Shown here: positions 52,287 through 61,266 of the stretch, one piece after another
Numbering within the stretch: position 1 is the first letter of the stretch
Layout: the number at the start of each line of letters is the position of its first letter
Program-made: the position numbers and the translations under genes
Assembly: GCA_965223355.1 (NCBI GenBank)
Contig: CBDCWE010000003.1
Span: 4,987,451 to 5,051,450, forward strand
Direction: 5' to 3'
Length of the DNA stretch: 64,000 nt
Source: Tectiglobus sp965223355
Lineage (GTDB): Bacteria > Pseudomonadota > Alphaproteobacteria > Rhizobiales > Hyphomicrobiaceae
The notes under the pieces: model-generated
The model's database searches: none
The model's input: the letters and a program-made list of their open reading frames with translations, nothing else
Told to the model about the DNA's origin: nothing

Positions 52287-54410
52287 CTATAGGGAGACGT
52301 CGGCCTTCAAGTCCTTCAGCTTGCCGCCGCTTTCTGCCGTTCGCCGCAACAACTCCGCAGGCCGCCAACGCTCGCCAAAGCGTTGATGCCAGGCGGCGAT
52401 CTGGTTGTAGATCGCCATTGCCCCGACGGTGTCAGCCCAATACATCGGACCGCCGCGATAGCGCGGGAAACCGAAACCGTTGAGCCACATGACGTCGGCG
52501 TCGCTGGCGCGAATCGCCTTGCCTTCCTCGAGGATCTTGCAGATCTCGTTGATCGATGAAAACAGCAGGCGATGGAGGATTTCCTCGTCGGTGAACGCGG
52601 TCTGCACGAAGCCTTGCTCCGCCGCCACCTGCTTGATGATGTCGTGCACCTGCGGGTCGACATGGGGAGTGCGGTCACCGGGCTCATAACGATACCAGCC
52701 GGCACCGGTCTTCTGGCCTTTGCGGCCGAGCTCGACCAGGCGGTCGGCAATCGGCAGGCCGCGGTAATTGGGATCGGCGGCGGCCCGGCGCTTGCGCGTG
52801 TCGTAGCTGACATCGAGGCCGGACATGTCGTTAACCGCAAACGGGCCGACCGGATAGCCGAAGTCGACCATCACCCGGTCGACCTGCTCGGGCAGCGCGC
52901 CCTCCTCGACCATCAGGCCCTGCTCGATATTGAACGGTGCGCGCGAGCGGTTGGCGACAAAGCCGTCGCAATTGCCGGCGTAGCCCGAGATCTTGTTGAT
53001 GTCCCGGCCGAGCTTCATGGCGGCTGCGAGCGTCGTGCGCGACGTCTTGGTGCCGTTTACGACCTCGAACAATTTCATGACATTGGCCGGTACGAAGTAA
53101 TGCGTGCCTGCAACCATCTCAGGACGCTTGGTAACGGCGGCGATCTCGTCGATGTCGAGGGCCGACGTGTTCGTGAACAGCAATGCTTCCGGCTTCATAA
53201 CGTCGTCGAGCTTGGCGAAGATCTCCTTTTTCACCGGCATACGCTCGAACACCGCTTCGATAACGGCGTCGGCATCGCCGATCTCCGCGAGCGATTCGAC
53301 TGGGTGAATGCGGCCGAGGCGCGCGTCCATCTCGTCCTGTGAGATACTGCCGCGCTGCACCGACTTGGCATAGTTGTCGCGAATGCGCCCGATGCCGCGC
53401 GCCAGCGTCTCGGCATCGGCGTCGACAATCTTGACCGGCATGCCGGCGTCGGCGAAGCTCATCGCGATACCGCCGCCCATGGTGCCGGCCCCGACGACCG
53501 CCACGGTGTTGATCTGCGGCAGTTCGAGATCCCTTGGCAGGCCGGGCAGCTTGGCAATTTCGCGTTCGGCAAAAAAGGCATAGCGCAATGCGCCGGCCTC
53601 CGGTGAGGTCTCAAGCTCGTTGAACAGCCGGCGTTCGTTGGCGATGGCGGCGTCGAAATCCATGCTCATGGCGCCCTCGACGGCCCGGATCGCGTTTTCG
53701 ATGGCCGGCTGGCCGCGGGCTTTGCGCGCGATCGCCTTGCGCTTGGCGGCAAACAGTTCCGGTGTGGCCTCGGCGAGGCGCTGATTGTTGTCGCGCACGC
53801 GCGGGATCGGGCGGACATCGGCGATGGACTTGGCATAGGCGATGGCGGCAGCGCGCAGGTCCTCGCCGCTATCGCCGTCGACGACGGCATCGATAATGCC
53901 GAGGTCCTTGGCTTCTTCGGCCGGCACATGACGGCCGGTCAGGATCAGGTCGAGGCCCTTGTCGGGCCCGACCAGCCGCGGCAGGCGCTGCGTGCCGCCG
54001 CCGCCCGGGATGACACCGATCAACGTCTCCGGCAGGCCGACTTTGGCACTGGCCAGGGCGATGCGGTAGTGGCAGGCGAGGGCGTGTTCAAGACCGCCGC
54101 CGAGCGCGAAGCCGTGGATTGCGGCGACCGCCGGCTTAGTTGCAGCATCGAGCACATCATAGGCGCGCCGCTTCGCCACCGGCCGGCCTTTGCCAAAGCC
54201 GCGAATATCGGCACCGGCAATGAACGTGCGGCCCCGGCCGATCATGATGAAGGCCTTGACGTTCGGATCTGCTTCACCTTGGTCCAACGCCGCGACAATG
54301 CCATCGACGACACCCGGGCCAAGCGCGTTCACGGGCGGATAGTCGATGGTGATGACGCCAATGCCGTCCTCGACATCGAAGTGGACAACTTTGTCGGTCT
54401 GCTCGTTCAT
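52287..54410 (-). CDS. fadJ: Bifunctional enoyl-CoA hydratase/3-hydroxyacyl-CoA dehydrogenase
   Basis: 707 residues from MNEQTDKVVHFDVEDG. The hydratase domain (about 1-190) has IAGADIRGFG and GFALGGGLEHALAC with the Glu pair of crotonases. The dehydrogenase domain has VAVVGAGTMGGGIA near 300 and the catalytic HYFVPANVMKLFEVV. The C-terminal helical domain includes GFPRYRGGPMYWADT. It performs two beta-oxidation steps. No thiolase is adjacent. The frame extends 85 codons upstream, but the start at 54410 fits the family. Confidence 0.95.
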   Translation of the reverse strand: MNEQTDKVVHFDVEDGIGVITIDYPPVNALGPGVVDGIVAALDQGEADPNVKAFIMIGRGRTFIAGADIRGFGKGRPVAKRRAYDVLDAATKPAVAAIHGFALGGGLEHALACHYRIALASAKVGLPETLIGVIPGGGGTQRLPRLVGPDKGLDLILTGRHVPAEEAKDLGIIDAVVDGDSGEDLRAAAIAYAKSIADVRPIPRVRDNNQRLAEATPELFAAKRKAIARKARGQPAIENAIRAVEGAMSMDFDAAIANERRLFNELETSPEAGALRYAFFAEREIAKLPGLPRDLELPQINTVAVVGAGTMGGGIAMSFADAGMPVKIVDADAETLARGIGRIRDNYAKSVQRGSISQDEMDARLGRIHPVESLAEIGDADAVIEAVFERMPVKKEIFAKLDDVMKPEALLFTNTSALDIDEIAAVTKRPEMVAGTHYFVPANVMKLFEVVNGTKTSRTTLAAAMKLGRDINKISGYAGNCDGFVANRSRAPFNIEQGLMVEEGALPEQVDRVMVDFGYPVGPFAVNDMSGLDVSYDTRKRRAAADPNYRGLPIADRLVELGRKGQKTGAGWYRYEPGDRTPHVDPQVHDIIKQVAAEQGFVQTAFTDEEILHRLLFSSINEICKILEEGKAIRASDADVMWLNGFGFPRYRGGPMYWADTVGAMAIYNQIAAWHQRFGERWRPAELLRRTAESGGKLKDLKADVSL

Positions 54411-54564
54411 GTCGGTGTCCTGCCATACTGCTGTTTGGGCCAGACTAGCAGGGATGGCGCCAGAGCGGCAGGGGTGGCGGGCAATCACGTGGGCCGCGCT
54501 CCGACGGCGACAGCCCGGCTTCCTCATGCTAGAGTCGCGCAAGGGCACGGAGAGATAATGATAA

Positions 54565-55551
54565 ATGGCACCAAAATCTGGTCGCAAAGCTGATAGTCGG
54601 GGGGCGAGAGCTTTGCCACAGCGCAAACGCGAAGAGTTGCTGAAGTCAGGCAAAGTCATTGGCAATGCGGCCCGACCCGGCGTTCGCGGGCTACGCCGCC
54701 GCGAGCCGAAGGTCTACGGCAAGATCGGTGCGCTGGAGGTTAGGCTGGCGCGTTCGCGGTCCGAATTGCGGCTGGCGCAGCGCCTGCGCTACAAAGTGTT
54801 CTACGAGGAGATGTCGGCGACACCGAGCCTGCGCGCCCGCTTGCGCCGTCGAGATCAGGATGTCTACGACAAGTTTTGCGACCATCTGCTGGTCTATGAC
54901 GGCCAGCCTGCACAGGCGCTTGACAAGCACGGGCCAGCTACGTCGCAAGTCGTTGGAACTTATCGGGTTCTTCGCCAGGATATGCCGGTCGGGCCGCGCG
55001 GCTTCTACACCCAGTCCGAGTACGACATCGAGCCGCTGATCTCGGCAAAGTCTCCGCGCTATCGGTTCATGGAGCTCGGCCGCTCGTGTGTTTTAAAGCC
55101 ATACCGGAACAAGCGCACTGTCGAGCTGCTGTGGCAGGGGTTGTGGTCCTACGTCCGGGAACACGATATCGACGTGATGATCGGGTGCGCGAGTTTTGAG
55201 GGAACGGACCCGGAACAACACGCGCAGGCATTGAGTTTCCTCTATCATGATCGTCTCGCCCCGTCAGACTGGTATGTCCGCGCCCATGACGATCTGTTTG
55301 TGGATATGAACCGCGTGCCGGCCGGTGCGGTCGACACCAAGGGTGCATTGCGCGCGTTGCCGCCGCTGATCAAGGGATATCTGCGGCTCGGGGCCTATAT
55401 CGGCGATGGCGCCGTTATCGATCACCAGTTCGGGACAACCGATGTGCTGATCATTCTGCCGGTGGAAAAAATCGAACCGCGCTATTTCGAGCATTTCGGC
55501 GCCCCCAACGAGAGACAGGCGCGGGTCGCGCAGGGCTTGCCGATCAGCTAG
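54565..55551 (+). CDS. GNAT-type N-acyltransferase, OlsB-like
   Basis: 328 residues. After a basic N-terminal extension of about 50 residues comes the OlsB-like core: SELRLAQRLRYKVFYEEM, CDHLLVYD, VVGTYRVLRQDMP, FYTQSEYDIEPLI, MELGRSCVLKPYRNKRTVEL, MIGCASFEGTDPEQHAQALS and the DQFGTTDVLIILPV end. OlsB makes lyso-ornithine lipid from ornithine and 3-hydroxyacyl-ACP, the first step to phosphorus-free membrane lipids. olsA is not next to it. The TAG stop is formed by the CTAG of element B copy 8. Confidence 0.85.
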   Translation: MAPKSGRKADSRGARALPQRKREELLKSGKVIGNAARPGVRGLRRREPKVYGKIGALEVRLARSRSELRLAQRLRYKVFYEEMSATPSLRARLRRRDQDVYDKFCDHLLVYDGQPAQALDKHGPATSQVVGTYRVLRQDMPVGPRGFYTQSEYDIEPLISAKSPRYRFMELGRSCVLKPYRNKRTVELLWQGLWSYVREHDIDVMIGCASFEGTDPEQHAQALSFLYHDRLAPSDWYVRAHDDLFVDMNRVPAGAVDTKGALRALPPLIKGYLRLGAYIGDGAVIDHQFGTTDVLIILPVEKIEPRYFEHFGAPNERQARVAQGLPIS

Positions 55552-55686
55552 ATCATCGTGCTTTAAGTTGGAACCGCCATTGCGGTTCCAACTTAAAGCA
55601 CAAAGATGATCGCCACTTTAGAGGCGAGCAACTTTCTGTCTTTATTCGGGATCGTTCCGATTCCGAATAAAGACAGGTTGCTCTAG
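55548..55686 (-). repeat. Repeat element B, copy 8
   Basis: Full-length. It begins with the CTAG whose TAG is the stop codon of the acyltransferase gene and ends CTAG at 55683-55686. The paired change CTGTC/GACAG in hairpin 1 is shared with copy 6. Confidence 0.95.
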
Positions 55687-55857
55687 CGCCAAGGCCAACT
55701 CACAACGGTCGCGCCCACGGGTGCCCTCACGGCGTACCGACGGGCCCCTCACGGCGCGCTCAACACGTGCTCGCAGAGTTGTTGGTTGTGCGTGAGCTGG
55801 ACGCTCGGGCACCATGCAACCACACCAATGTGCCACATAAGCTCGGGTAGGAAGATT

Positions 55858-56337
55858 ATGACTGACCGCCTCGACGTTCGCGCTCCACTGGCCGTTCTGG
55901 CCATCATCGTTTCAGCCGCGCTGACCCTGTCCTCGGTCGGCGCTGCCGACGCCAAGTCACCCATCAATACCATTGCCACGCCGGGCGTTGCCATCAAGGG
56001 CTATGATCCGGTTGCCTATTTCGAACAGGGCGGCCCGCGGCAGGGCCAGGCACGATACGCACTCACGCACAAGGGCGTGACGTGGCGCTTTTCATCGGCC
56101 GCAAACAAAGCGAAGTTTGCAGCCGATCCGGCCAAATACGAACCGGCCTACGGCGGATATTGCGCCTACGGCGTTGCCCGGGGCTACTTGGTCAAGATTG
56201 AACCGGATGCCTGGACGATCATCGATGGCAAACTCTATCTCAACTACGATCGCAGCGTGCAGCGCCGCTGGGAAAAGAAGACGGCAGCCTACATTCGTCA
56301 GGCCAACGCCAAGTTTCCACGATTGATCAAGCGCTAA
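55858..56337 (+). CDS. YHS domain-containing secreted protein
   Basis: 159 residues: signal peptide (LAVLAIIVSAALTLSSVGAADA), then AIKGYDPVAYFEQGGPRQG and PAYGGYCAYGVARGYLVKIEP, the YHS core with one Cys, and YLNYDRSVQRRWEKK at the end. YHS proteins are often linked to metals, but function here is unknown. The TAA stop lies on the boundary of element A copy 5. Confidence 0.9.
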   Translation: MTDRLDVRAPLAVLAIIVSAALTLSSVGAADAKSPINTIATPGVAIKGYDPVAYFEQGGPRQGQARYALTHKGVTWRFSSAANKAKFAADPAKYEPAYGGYCAYGVARGYLVKIEPDAWTIIDGKLYLNYDRSVQRRWEKKTAAYIRQANAKFPRLIKR

Positions 56338-56689
56338 TGGTCTCAATTACCTACAGTGACGCATTGAGATGCGCGGCGCTGGTTCGTGAGCAGGCCCGGT
56401 TCGTGAGCAGGCCCCGTTCGTGAGCAGGCCCCGTTCGTGAACAGGCCCGGTTCGTGAACAGGAAAGCATGCGAAAGCATCGCTGCGCTACGGTGAGCGCG
56501 ACTGACGCCCTCAAGGGGCCGGGGCACACGCACCGAAGGCGCTCGGATTTGGCCTGGTGCCGGCGTTGCGGCGACCTTATGATGCGCCGGCATCACCACC
56601 GCCACCACGCCTTGGGGCCGCCGCGCCTTGGCACAGACCAAATCTGAGCGTCTGAATGCGCTTTTTTTAGGTGATTGAGACCACGTAGC
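56334..56689. repeat. Repeat element A, copy 5 (about 356 bp, with internal tandem units)
   Basis: It begins CTAATGGTCTCAATTACC and ends GGTGATTGAGACCACGTAG. It contains five copies of a 17-bp unit GTTCGTGAGCAGGCCCG (56382-56462), where copy 1 has two, followed by the inner palindrome GCTCGGATTTGG/CCAAATCTGAGC. Its interior is reversed relative to copies 1 and 3. Confidence 0.85.
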
Positions 56690-56747
56690 CGTAAACGCAT
56701 AAATCAGAGGACATTGATCGCGTGAGGCAGCCGAGGTGCACTCCCAA

Positions 56748-57950
56748 ATGACCAAACCGCCGCAGGCCGGCAAACGGCAACGGGACATCCGCCTCGACTT
56801 CTTTCGTGGCGTCTGCCTGGTGATCATATTCATCGCCCACATGATCGGCAATCCCTGGGCCGACTGGATCCCGGCCAAGTTCGGTTTCTCGGATGCGACC
56901 GAAATCTTTGTGTTTTGCTCCGGCATGGCCTCCGCCATCGCGTTCGGCGCCGCCTTCCGCAATCATGGCTATGTCGTTGGCTGCGGCCGCATCCTCTATC
57001 GAATCTGGCAGGTTTACTGGGCCCACATTAGCGTTTTCATGGTCAACCTTGCGATCATGATCGTCATCGATTGGCATCTCGGCGGTGACAATTACATTCG
57101 CGGCCTCATGATGCAGCATTTCTTCAACGACAATGCCGATGCCGCCATCGTCGGCCTGCTGACGCTGCAATTCGTGCCGCCCTACTTCGACATTCTGCCA
57201 ATGTACCTGGTTATTCTCGTCCTGGTGCCGGTGGTTGTGATGCTGGCCCGTTTCGGCCGCCTCTACGTCGCACTGTTTGTGGTCGGGCTGTGGCTCGTTT
57301 CGAACTTCAATCTCACCCATTTGCCGCGCGAACCGTGGGGTGATGACGTCTGGTTTTTTAATCCGTTTGCCTGGCAGTTGATCTTTTTCAGCGGCTTTGC
57401 GTTCATGAGCGGATGGCTGCCGGCACCGCCCGTCGACCGGCGCCTCCTGATCGCATCGATTGTCGTCCTGGCCGCGTGTGTCCCGTTTGACTGGGCACCG
57501 CTGCTCAACAACTTCCAGATCCTGCAAGACGGCCGCGAAGCACTCGCACCGGTTATCAACAAAACCAATTTCGGCATCCTCCGGTTCATCCATTTTCTGG
57601 CGTTGGCTTATGTCTCCTACGTCGCCGTCGGCGCCGGCGGCCGCTACCTCAAGGGCCCGATTGTCAGGGTCATCAGCAAGGTCGGCCAGCAGTCGCTGGG
57701 GATTTTCATCGCCGGGCTGACATTGTCGTTCGTGATGGCGACGTTCCTGAACATTGCCGGCAAGACCTATCTGACGGTGCCGCTGGCCAACCTCGGCGGC
57801 TTTGCGATTCTGATCGCCATTGCCTATGCCGTCGGCTGGTTCAGGTCCGCGCCCTGGTCGAGGCCCGCACCGCCGCAACCCGCCGCGATGGTGGCGGCGC
57901 CATCCAAAACGGCGACCGGTTGGCGCCAAAAGCCCAGCCCGGCGGAATAG
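56748..57950 (+). CDS. opgC: OpgC-family membrane acyltransferase
   Basis: 400 residues with about ten membrane segments. RDIRLDFFRGVCLVIIFIAH and SDATEIFVFCSGMASAIAFG are the OpgC signature. OpgC adds succinyl groups to periplasmic glucans at the inner membrane. The ATG at 56748 is preferred to the GTG at 56736; GAGG is 11 bp upstream. No opgGH genes are in the window. Confidence 0.9.
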   Translation: MTKPPQAGKRQRDIRLDFFRGVCLVIIFIAHMIGNPWADWIPAKFGFSDATEIFVFCSGMASAIAFGAAFRNHGYVVGCGRILYRIWQVYWAHISVFMVNLAIMIVIDWHLGGDNYIRGLMMQHFFNDNADAAIVGLLTLQFVPPYFDILPMYLVILVLVPVVVMLARFGRLYVALFVVGLWLVSNFNLTHLPREPWGDDVWFFNPFAWQLIFFSGFAFMSGWLPAPPVDRRLLIASIVVLAACVPFDWAPLLNNFQILQDGREALAPVINKTNFGILRFIHFLALAYVSYVAVGAGGRYLKGPIVRVISKVGQQSLGIFIAGLTLSFVMATFLNIAGKTYLTVPLANLGGFAILIAIAYAVGWFRSAPWSRPAPPQPAAMVAAPSKTATGWRQKPSPAE

Positions 57951-58148
57951 CGCGTGGCCAGCCAAAATCGACCCAAAATCAACGCTGGTCCGTTTCGCCG
58001 GCAGCGCGCCGGCAAGCCACGGGCTTTGGCTGATGAAGAATGCCAGGTCGGTCATCCGAGCATGGCAACGAGCCGCGGTGCCCGGGCGCCGCCGGGCCGC
58101 CGCCAGGCCGCCTGCAGCGTTGGCGGACGGCCGCGCCCATCGACACCA

Positions 58149-58928
58149 TCAATCCGGGATCAGTCCGCCATCGATGTTGAAACTTTGACCGGTAATGTTG
58201 CGCGCACCGGCCGACGCCAGAAACACGGCGATATCGCCAATGTCTTCTGGTTCGTTGGCCCGTTTGAGGGGCACAGTCGCAAGGGCCGCTTGCTCGATGT
58301 CTTCGACAGCCTTGCCGGTCCGTTCGGCATCGCGCGCGACAATCGCCCTGTAGATCTCGGTGCGCGTGATCCCCGGACAGATTGAATTGACGTTGATGTT
58401 GTGACGGCCAAGTTGCTGCGCCGCCGTCTTGGTCATCGCCAGCACCGCGCCTTTGCTGGCGGCGTAGATTGCATTCGATGTGCCGATGTAGCCCTTGCCG
58501 GCAATCGACGCGATATTGATGATGCGGCCGGATTTTTGCTTGATCATCTCGGTGGCGGCGCGCTGCATGCAGAAGAACACGCCCTTGGAATTGACACGGT
58601 GGATGCGGTCCCAATCGGCCTCGGTGAGTTCCATGATGTCGGCACGCCGTGTGACGCCGGCATTGTTGACGATGATGTCGAGCCGAGCGAACCGCAACAT
58701 CGTTGCCTCAACCATCCGGTTGATTTCGCCAACTTCGCCGAGGTCGGCGGTGACGGCCAGCGCCTGCCGCCCGACAAGCTCCGCGGCCTGCGCGGTCCCG
58801 GCCGCCGTCTCACCGTTGATATCGGCTGCAACGATATTCGCCCCGGCCGCTGCGAGCTTCAGTGCGCAAGCGCGACCAATGCCGCGGCCGGCGCCGGTAA
58901 TGAGCGCAGTCTGGCCTGCAAGTTCCAT
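58149..58928 (-). CDS. Short-chain dehydrogenase/reductase
   Basis: 259 residues from MELAGQTALITGAGRGIGRA. Conserved NNAGVTR, INIASIAGKGYIGTSNAIY and the YAASK catalytic motif, ending INGGL-like NIDGGLIPD. FabG-like 3-hydroxyacyl or hydroxyacid dehydrogenase, substrate unknown. GGAGGAGG precedes the ATG at 58928; a GTG at 58934 is inside that site. Confidence 0.92.
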   Translation of the reverse strand: MELAGQTALITGAGRGIGRACALKLAAAGANIVAADINGETAAGTAQAAELVGRQALAVTADLGEVGEINRMVEATMLRFARLDIIVNNAGVTRRADIMELTEADWDRIHRVNSKGVFFCMQRAATEMIKQKSGRIINIASIAGKGYIGTSNAIYAASKGAVLAMTKTAAQQLGRHNINVNSICPGITRTEIYRAIVARDAERTGKAVEDIEQAALATVPLKRANEPEDIGDIAVFLASAGARNITGQSFNIDGGLIPD

Positions 58929-59004
58929 AGCCACCTCCTCCCGACCGCCGTCTTCAATTGGCAGCCATAATAGAATGGATTAAGCCTGTCATGAAAGTTT
59001 AGGC

Positions 59005-59143
59005 CTAGAGCAACCTGCCTTTATTCGGAATCGGAACGATCCCGAATAAAGGCAGAAAGTTGCTCGCCTCTAAAGTGGCGATCATCTTTGTGCTTTAAGT
59101 TGGAACCGCAATAGCGACTCCAACTTATAGCACGATGATCTAG
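59005..59143 (+). repeat. Repeat element B, copy 9
   Basis: Full-length between CTAG ends, 24 bp before the start of the M24 gene. In hairpin 2 the 3' arm has GCGACTCC and ATAGC changes that weaken pairing slightly. Confidence 0.95.
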
Positions 59144-59166
59144 AACCCGGCGAGGACCAGCGTCCC

Positions 59167-60324
59167 ATGACCAAGCAACTGCATTTCGAGGTGTCGGAAT
59201 TTGAAGCCCGCCGTGCGGCGCTGTGCGCGAAGCTCAAGGATCAGGGCTTCGACGCGCTTTTGATGTTCCGCCAGGAGTCGATGTACTATCTCACCGGCTA
59301 TGACACGTTCGGTTATGTCTTCTTCCAATGCCTTGTCATCACGGCGGACGGGCGCTGTGTGTTGTTGACCCGGGCGCCTGATTTGCGCCAGGCCCTGTTC
59401 ACCTCAACTCTGGAGGATGTGCGGGTGTGGAAGGATGGCGTCGATGCGAGACCCGCCGATGAGCTGCGCGCGGTGCTCGAAGAGCTGGATCTGCGCCGGG
59501 GCAGGATCGCCATTGAACTCGAGGCCCAGGGGCTGACGGGCGACAAATACATCGCCGTGCGCGAGGCGCTCGACGGCTTTTGCAATCTCGTTGATGCTTC
59601 GCGGCTCGTCTCGGGCCTGCGTCTCATCAAGAGCGAGGCGGAGATCGCCTATGTTCGCACCGCCGCCACGCTCGGCGATGCCGCCTATGACGCGGCTGTC
59701 AGCGCGGCCCGGCCCGGCGTCAGCGAGGCCGACATCCTGGCCGACATGCACAGTGCGATCTTCCGGGCCGGCGGCGATGATCCGGCCAACGAGTTCATCA
59801 TCGGGTCGGGACCAGGTGCGATGATGTGCCGGTATTATTCCGGCCGCCGGCACCTGTCGGAGCAGGATCAACTGACATTGGAATTCGCCGGCACCTACCG
59901 CCATTACCATTCGGCCTTGATGCGCACGTTCGCGATCGGGTCGGCGCCGGACCGCCAGCGGTTTCTCTATTCCGCGGCAACCGATGCCCTGCTCGCATGC
60001 GAAGCAACGCTGCAGCCGGGCCGCACGGTCGGCGAGGTGTTCAAGGCGCATGCCGATACACTGGATGGCGCCGGCCTCAACGCCTATCGGCTCAATGCCT
60101 GCGGCTATTCGCTGGGCACCACCTATGCGCCGTGCTGGATGGACTGGCCGATGATCTATGAAGGCAACCCGGTCGTGATCGAACCCGGCATGGTGTTCTT
60201 CCTCCACATGATCATCTTCGACGATGACGCCGGCCTTGCCGCCACCAACGGGCGCACGAGCCTGGTCACTGCCACCGGCGCCGAACCTCTCAGCACCGCG
60301 CCATTGGAACTCGTCGTCAATTGA
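59167..60324 (+). CDS. M24-family metallopeptidase-like protein (ectoine hydrolase/creatinase type)
   Basis: 385 residues: N-terminal creatinase-like domain (ESMYYLTGYDTFGYVFFQC) and a C-terminal pita-bread domain. The usual Asp-Asp-His-Glu-Glu metal set is changed: the first Asp region reads LEFAGTYRHYHSALMRTF and the His region CGYSLGTTYAPCWMDW; Glu in IEPGMVFFLH remains. This pattern is close to DoeA-type ectoine hydrolases rather than to true Xaa-Pro peptidases. No other ectoine gene is nearby, so the substrate is open. Confidence 0.85.
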   Translation: MTKQLHFEVSEFEARRAALCAKLKDQGFDALLMFRQESMYYLTGYDTFGYVFFQCLVITADGRCVLLTRAPDLRQALFTSTLEDVRVWKDGVDARPADELRAVLEELDLRRGRIAIELEAQGLTGDKYIAVREALDGFCNLVDASRLVSGLRLIKSEAEIAYVRTAATLGDAAYDAAVSAARPGVSEADILADMHSAIFRAGGDDPANEFIIGSGPGAMMCRYYSGRRHLSEQDQLTLEFAGTYRHYHSALMRTFAIGSAPDRQRFLYSAATDALLACEATLQPGRTVGEVFKAHADTLDGAGLNAYRLNACGYSLGTTYAPCWMDWPMIYEGNPVVIEPGMVFFLHMIIFDDDAGLAATNGRTSLVTATGAEPLSTAPLELVVN

Positions 60325-60639
60325 CGGGCACCGCCACCGTGATCACATCCGAACCGGATTGCGCGGGCGTTGCCGCTGCACCGAACGTTCTTGACGACCG
60401 CTTGAGCGCGCGCCATGCCGGCGATAGCGAAGCTCTCGCAAACACCTTCCATGTCCCGCACGACCATCCGACCGCAAATGGCCCGCAGCCTGGCGTTCAA
60501 GTTTCGCTAACTAGCTTCATCAATCGGCTGTTAACAGTCCTGCGCCGTATACTATAGCCGATGACCGCCAGCGCCGGCCAGTGGCCGGGCGGTCGCTAAT
60601 GACATCGCATAAACGAAGTTAAACTGCAGTTGTAAAACC
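60325..60639. other. Intergenic region upstream of PilZ pair
   Basis: 315 bp with no convincing gene. The last 100 bp are less GC-rich (TAACAGTCCTGCGCCGTATA and GAAGTTAAACTGCAG) and may hold the promoter of the first PilZ gene. Confidence 0.35.
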
Positions 60640-61236
60640 ATGTCTGGTCGCAGAAGCTCGGCATCTGATCAGTACGGTTCGCCAGCCGGCGAGCTGCACA
60701 CTGACGCGTTTGCCCGACCGGCAAACCAGGTCGATCGCGCCCCCGGAAAATTGACCAAGGTGCAAGATTATGCCGACAGGGTGGGGCGTCTGCGCACGGC
60801 CGCAGAGGTTACCGCGCAGGGTGTGGATCAGGGCATTGGTTTGTCGGCACAAGCCGCACAAACGCCGCAGCTCCAAAGGGATATTGAAGCGTTGCATACA
60901 AACGATCCCGAGTGCCGGGATGCCGCGCGGCGGCGGGTTCTGAAAGCCGGCGTGGTGTGCTTCAACAATCGTCACTCGACGTTGCCGTGCACGGTGCGCG
61001 ATCTTTCACCGGAGGGCGCCAAACTGCAGCTCTCAGGCTCGATCAATGCGCCGGATACCTTCGAACTCTACATTGAATTGGACGGCAGCTGGGCCGAATG
61101 TCACGTCGTCTGGCGCTGTGATGACCTGATCGGCGTCAGGTTTGCGGCGCCGATTGCAGTTGCCAATCCCATCCGCAAGCAAGTTATCAATCCAGTTGGA
61201 CCCACGGAAAAACCATCACTGCGGCGTCGAAAATGA
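60640..61236 (+). CDS. PilZ domain protein 1
   Basis: 198 residues. The first 95 residues are polar and probably unstructured or helical. The PilZ domain then starts ARRRVLKAGVVCF and has VRDLSPEGAKLQLSG (the D/NxSxxG motif) and CHVVWRCDDLIGVRF. The first c-di-GMP motif is RxxxK rather than RxxxR. It probably binds c-di-GMP or is an adaptor. It precedes a second PilZ gene by 30 bp. Confidence 0.85.
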   Translation: MSGRRSSASDQYGSPAGELHTDAFARPANQVDRAPGKLTKVQDYADRVGRLRTAAEVTAQGVDQGIGLSAQAAQTPQLQRDIEALHTNDPECRDAARRRVLKAGVVCFNNRHSTLPCTVRDLSPEGAKLQLSGSINAPDTFELYIELDGSWAECHVVWRCDDLIGVRFAAPIAVANPIRKQVINPVGPTEKPSLRRRK

Positions 61237-61266
61237 GAATTTCATCATCATTGATAATCTCGACCC

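Noticed and set aside
56667..58055. 462-residue minus-strand frame opposite opgC
   Set aside because: Shadow of the OpgC membrane protein, which has clear signature motifs on the plus strand.
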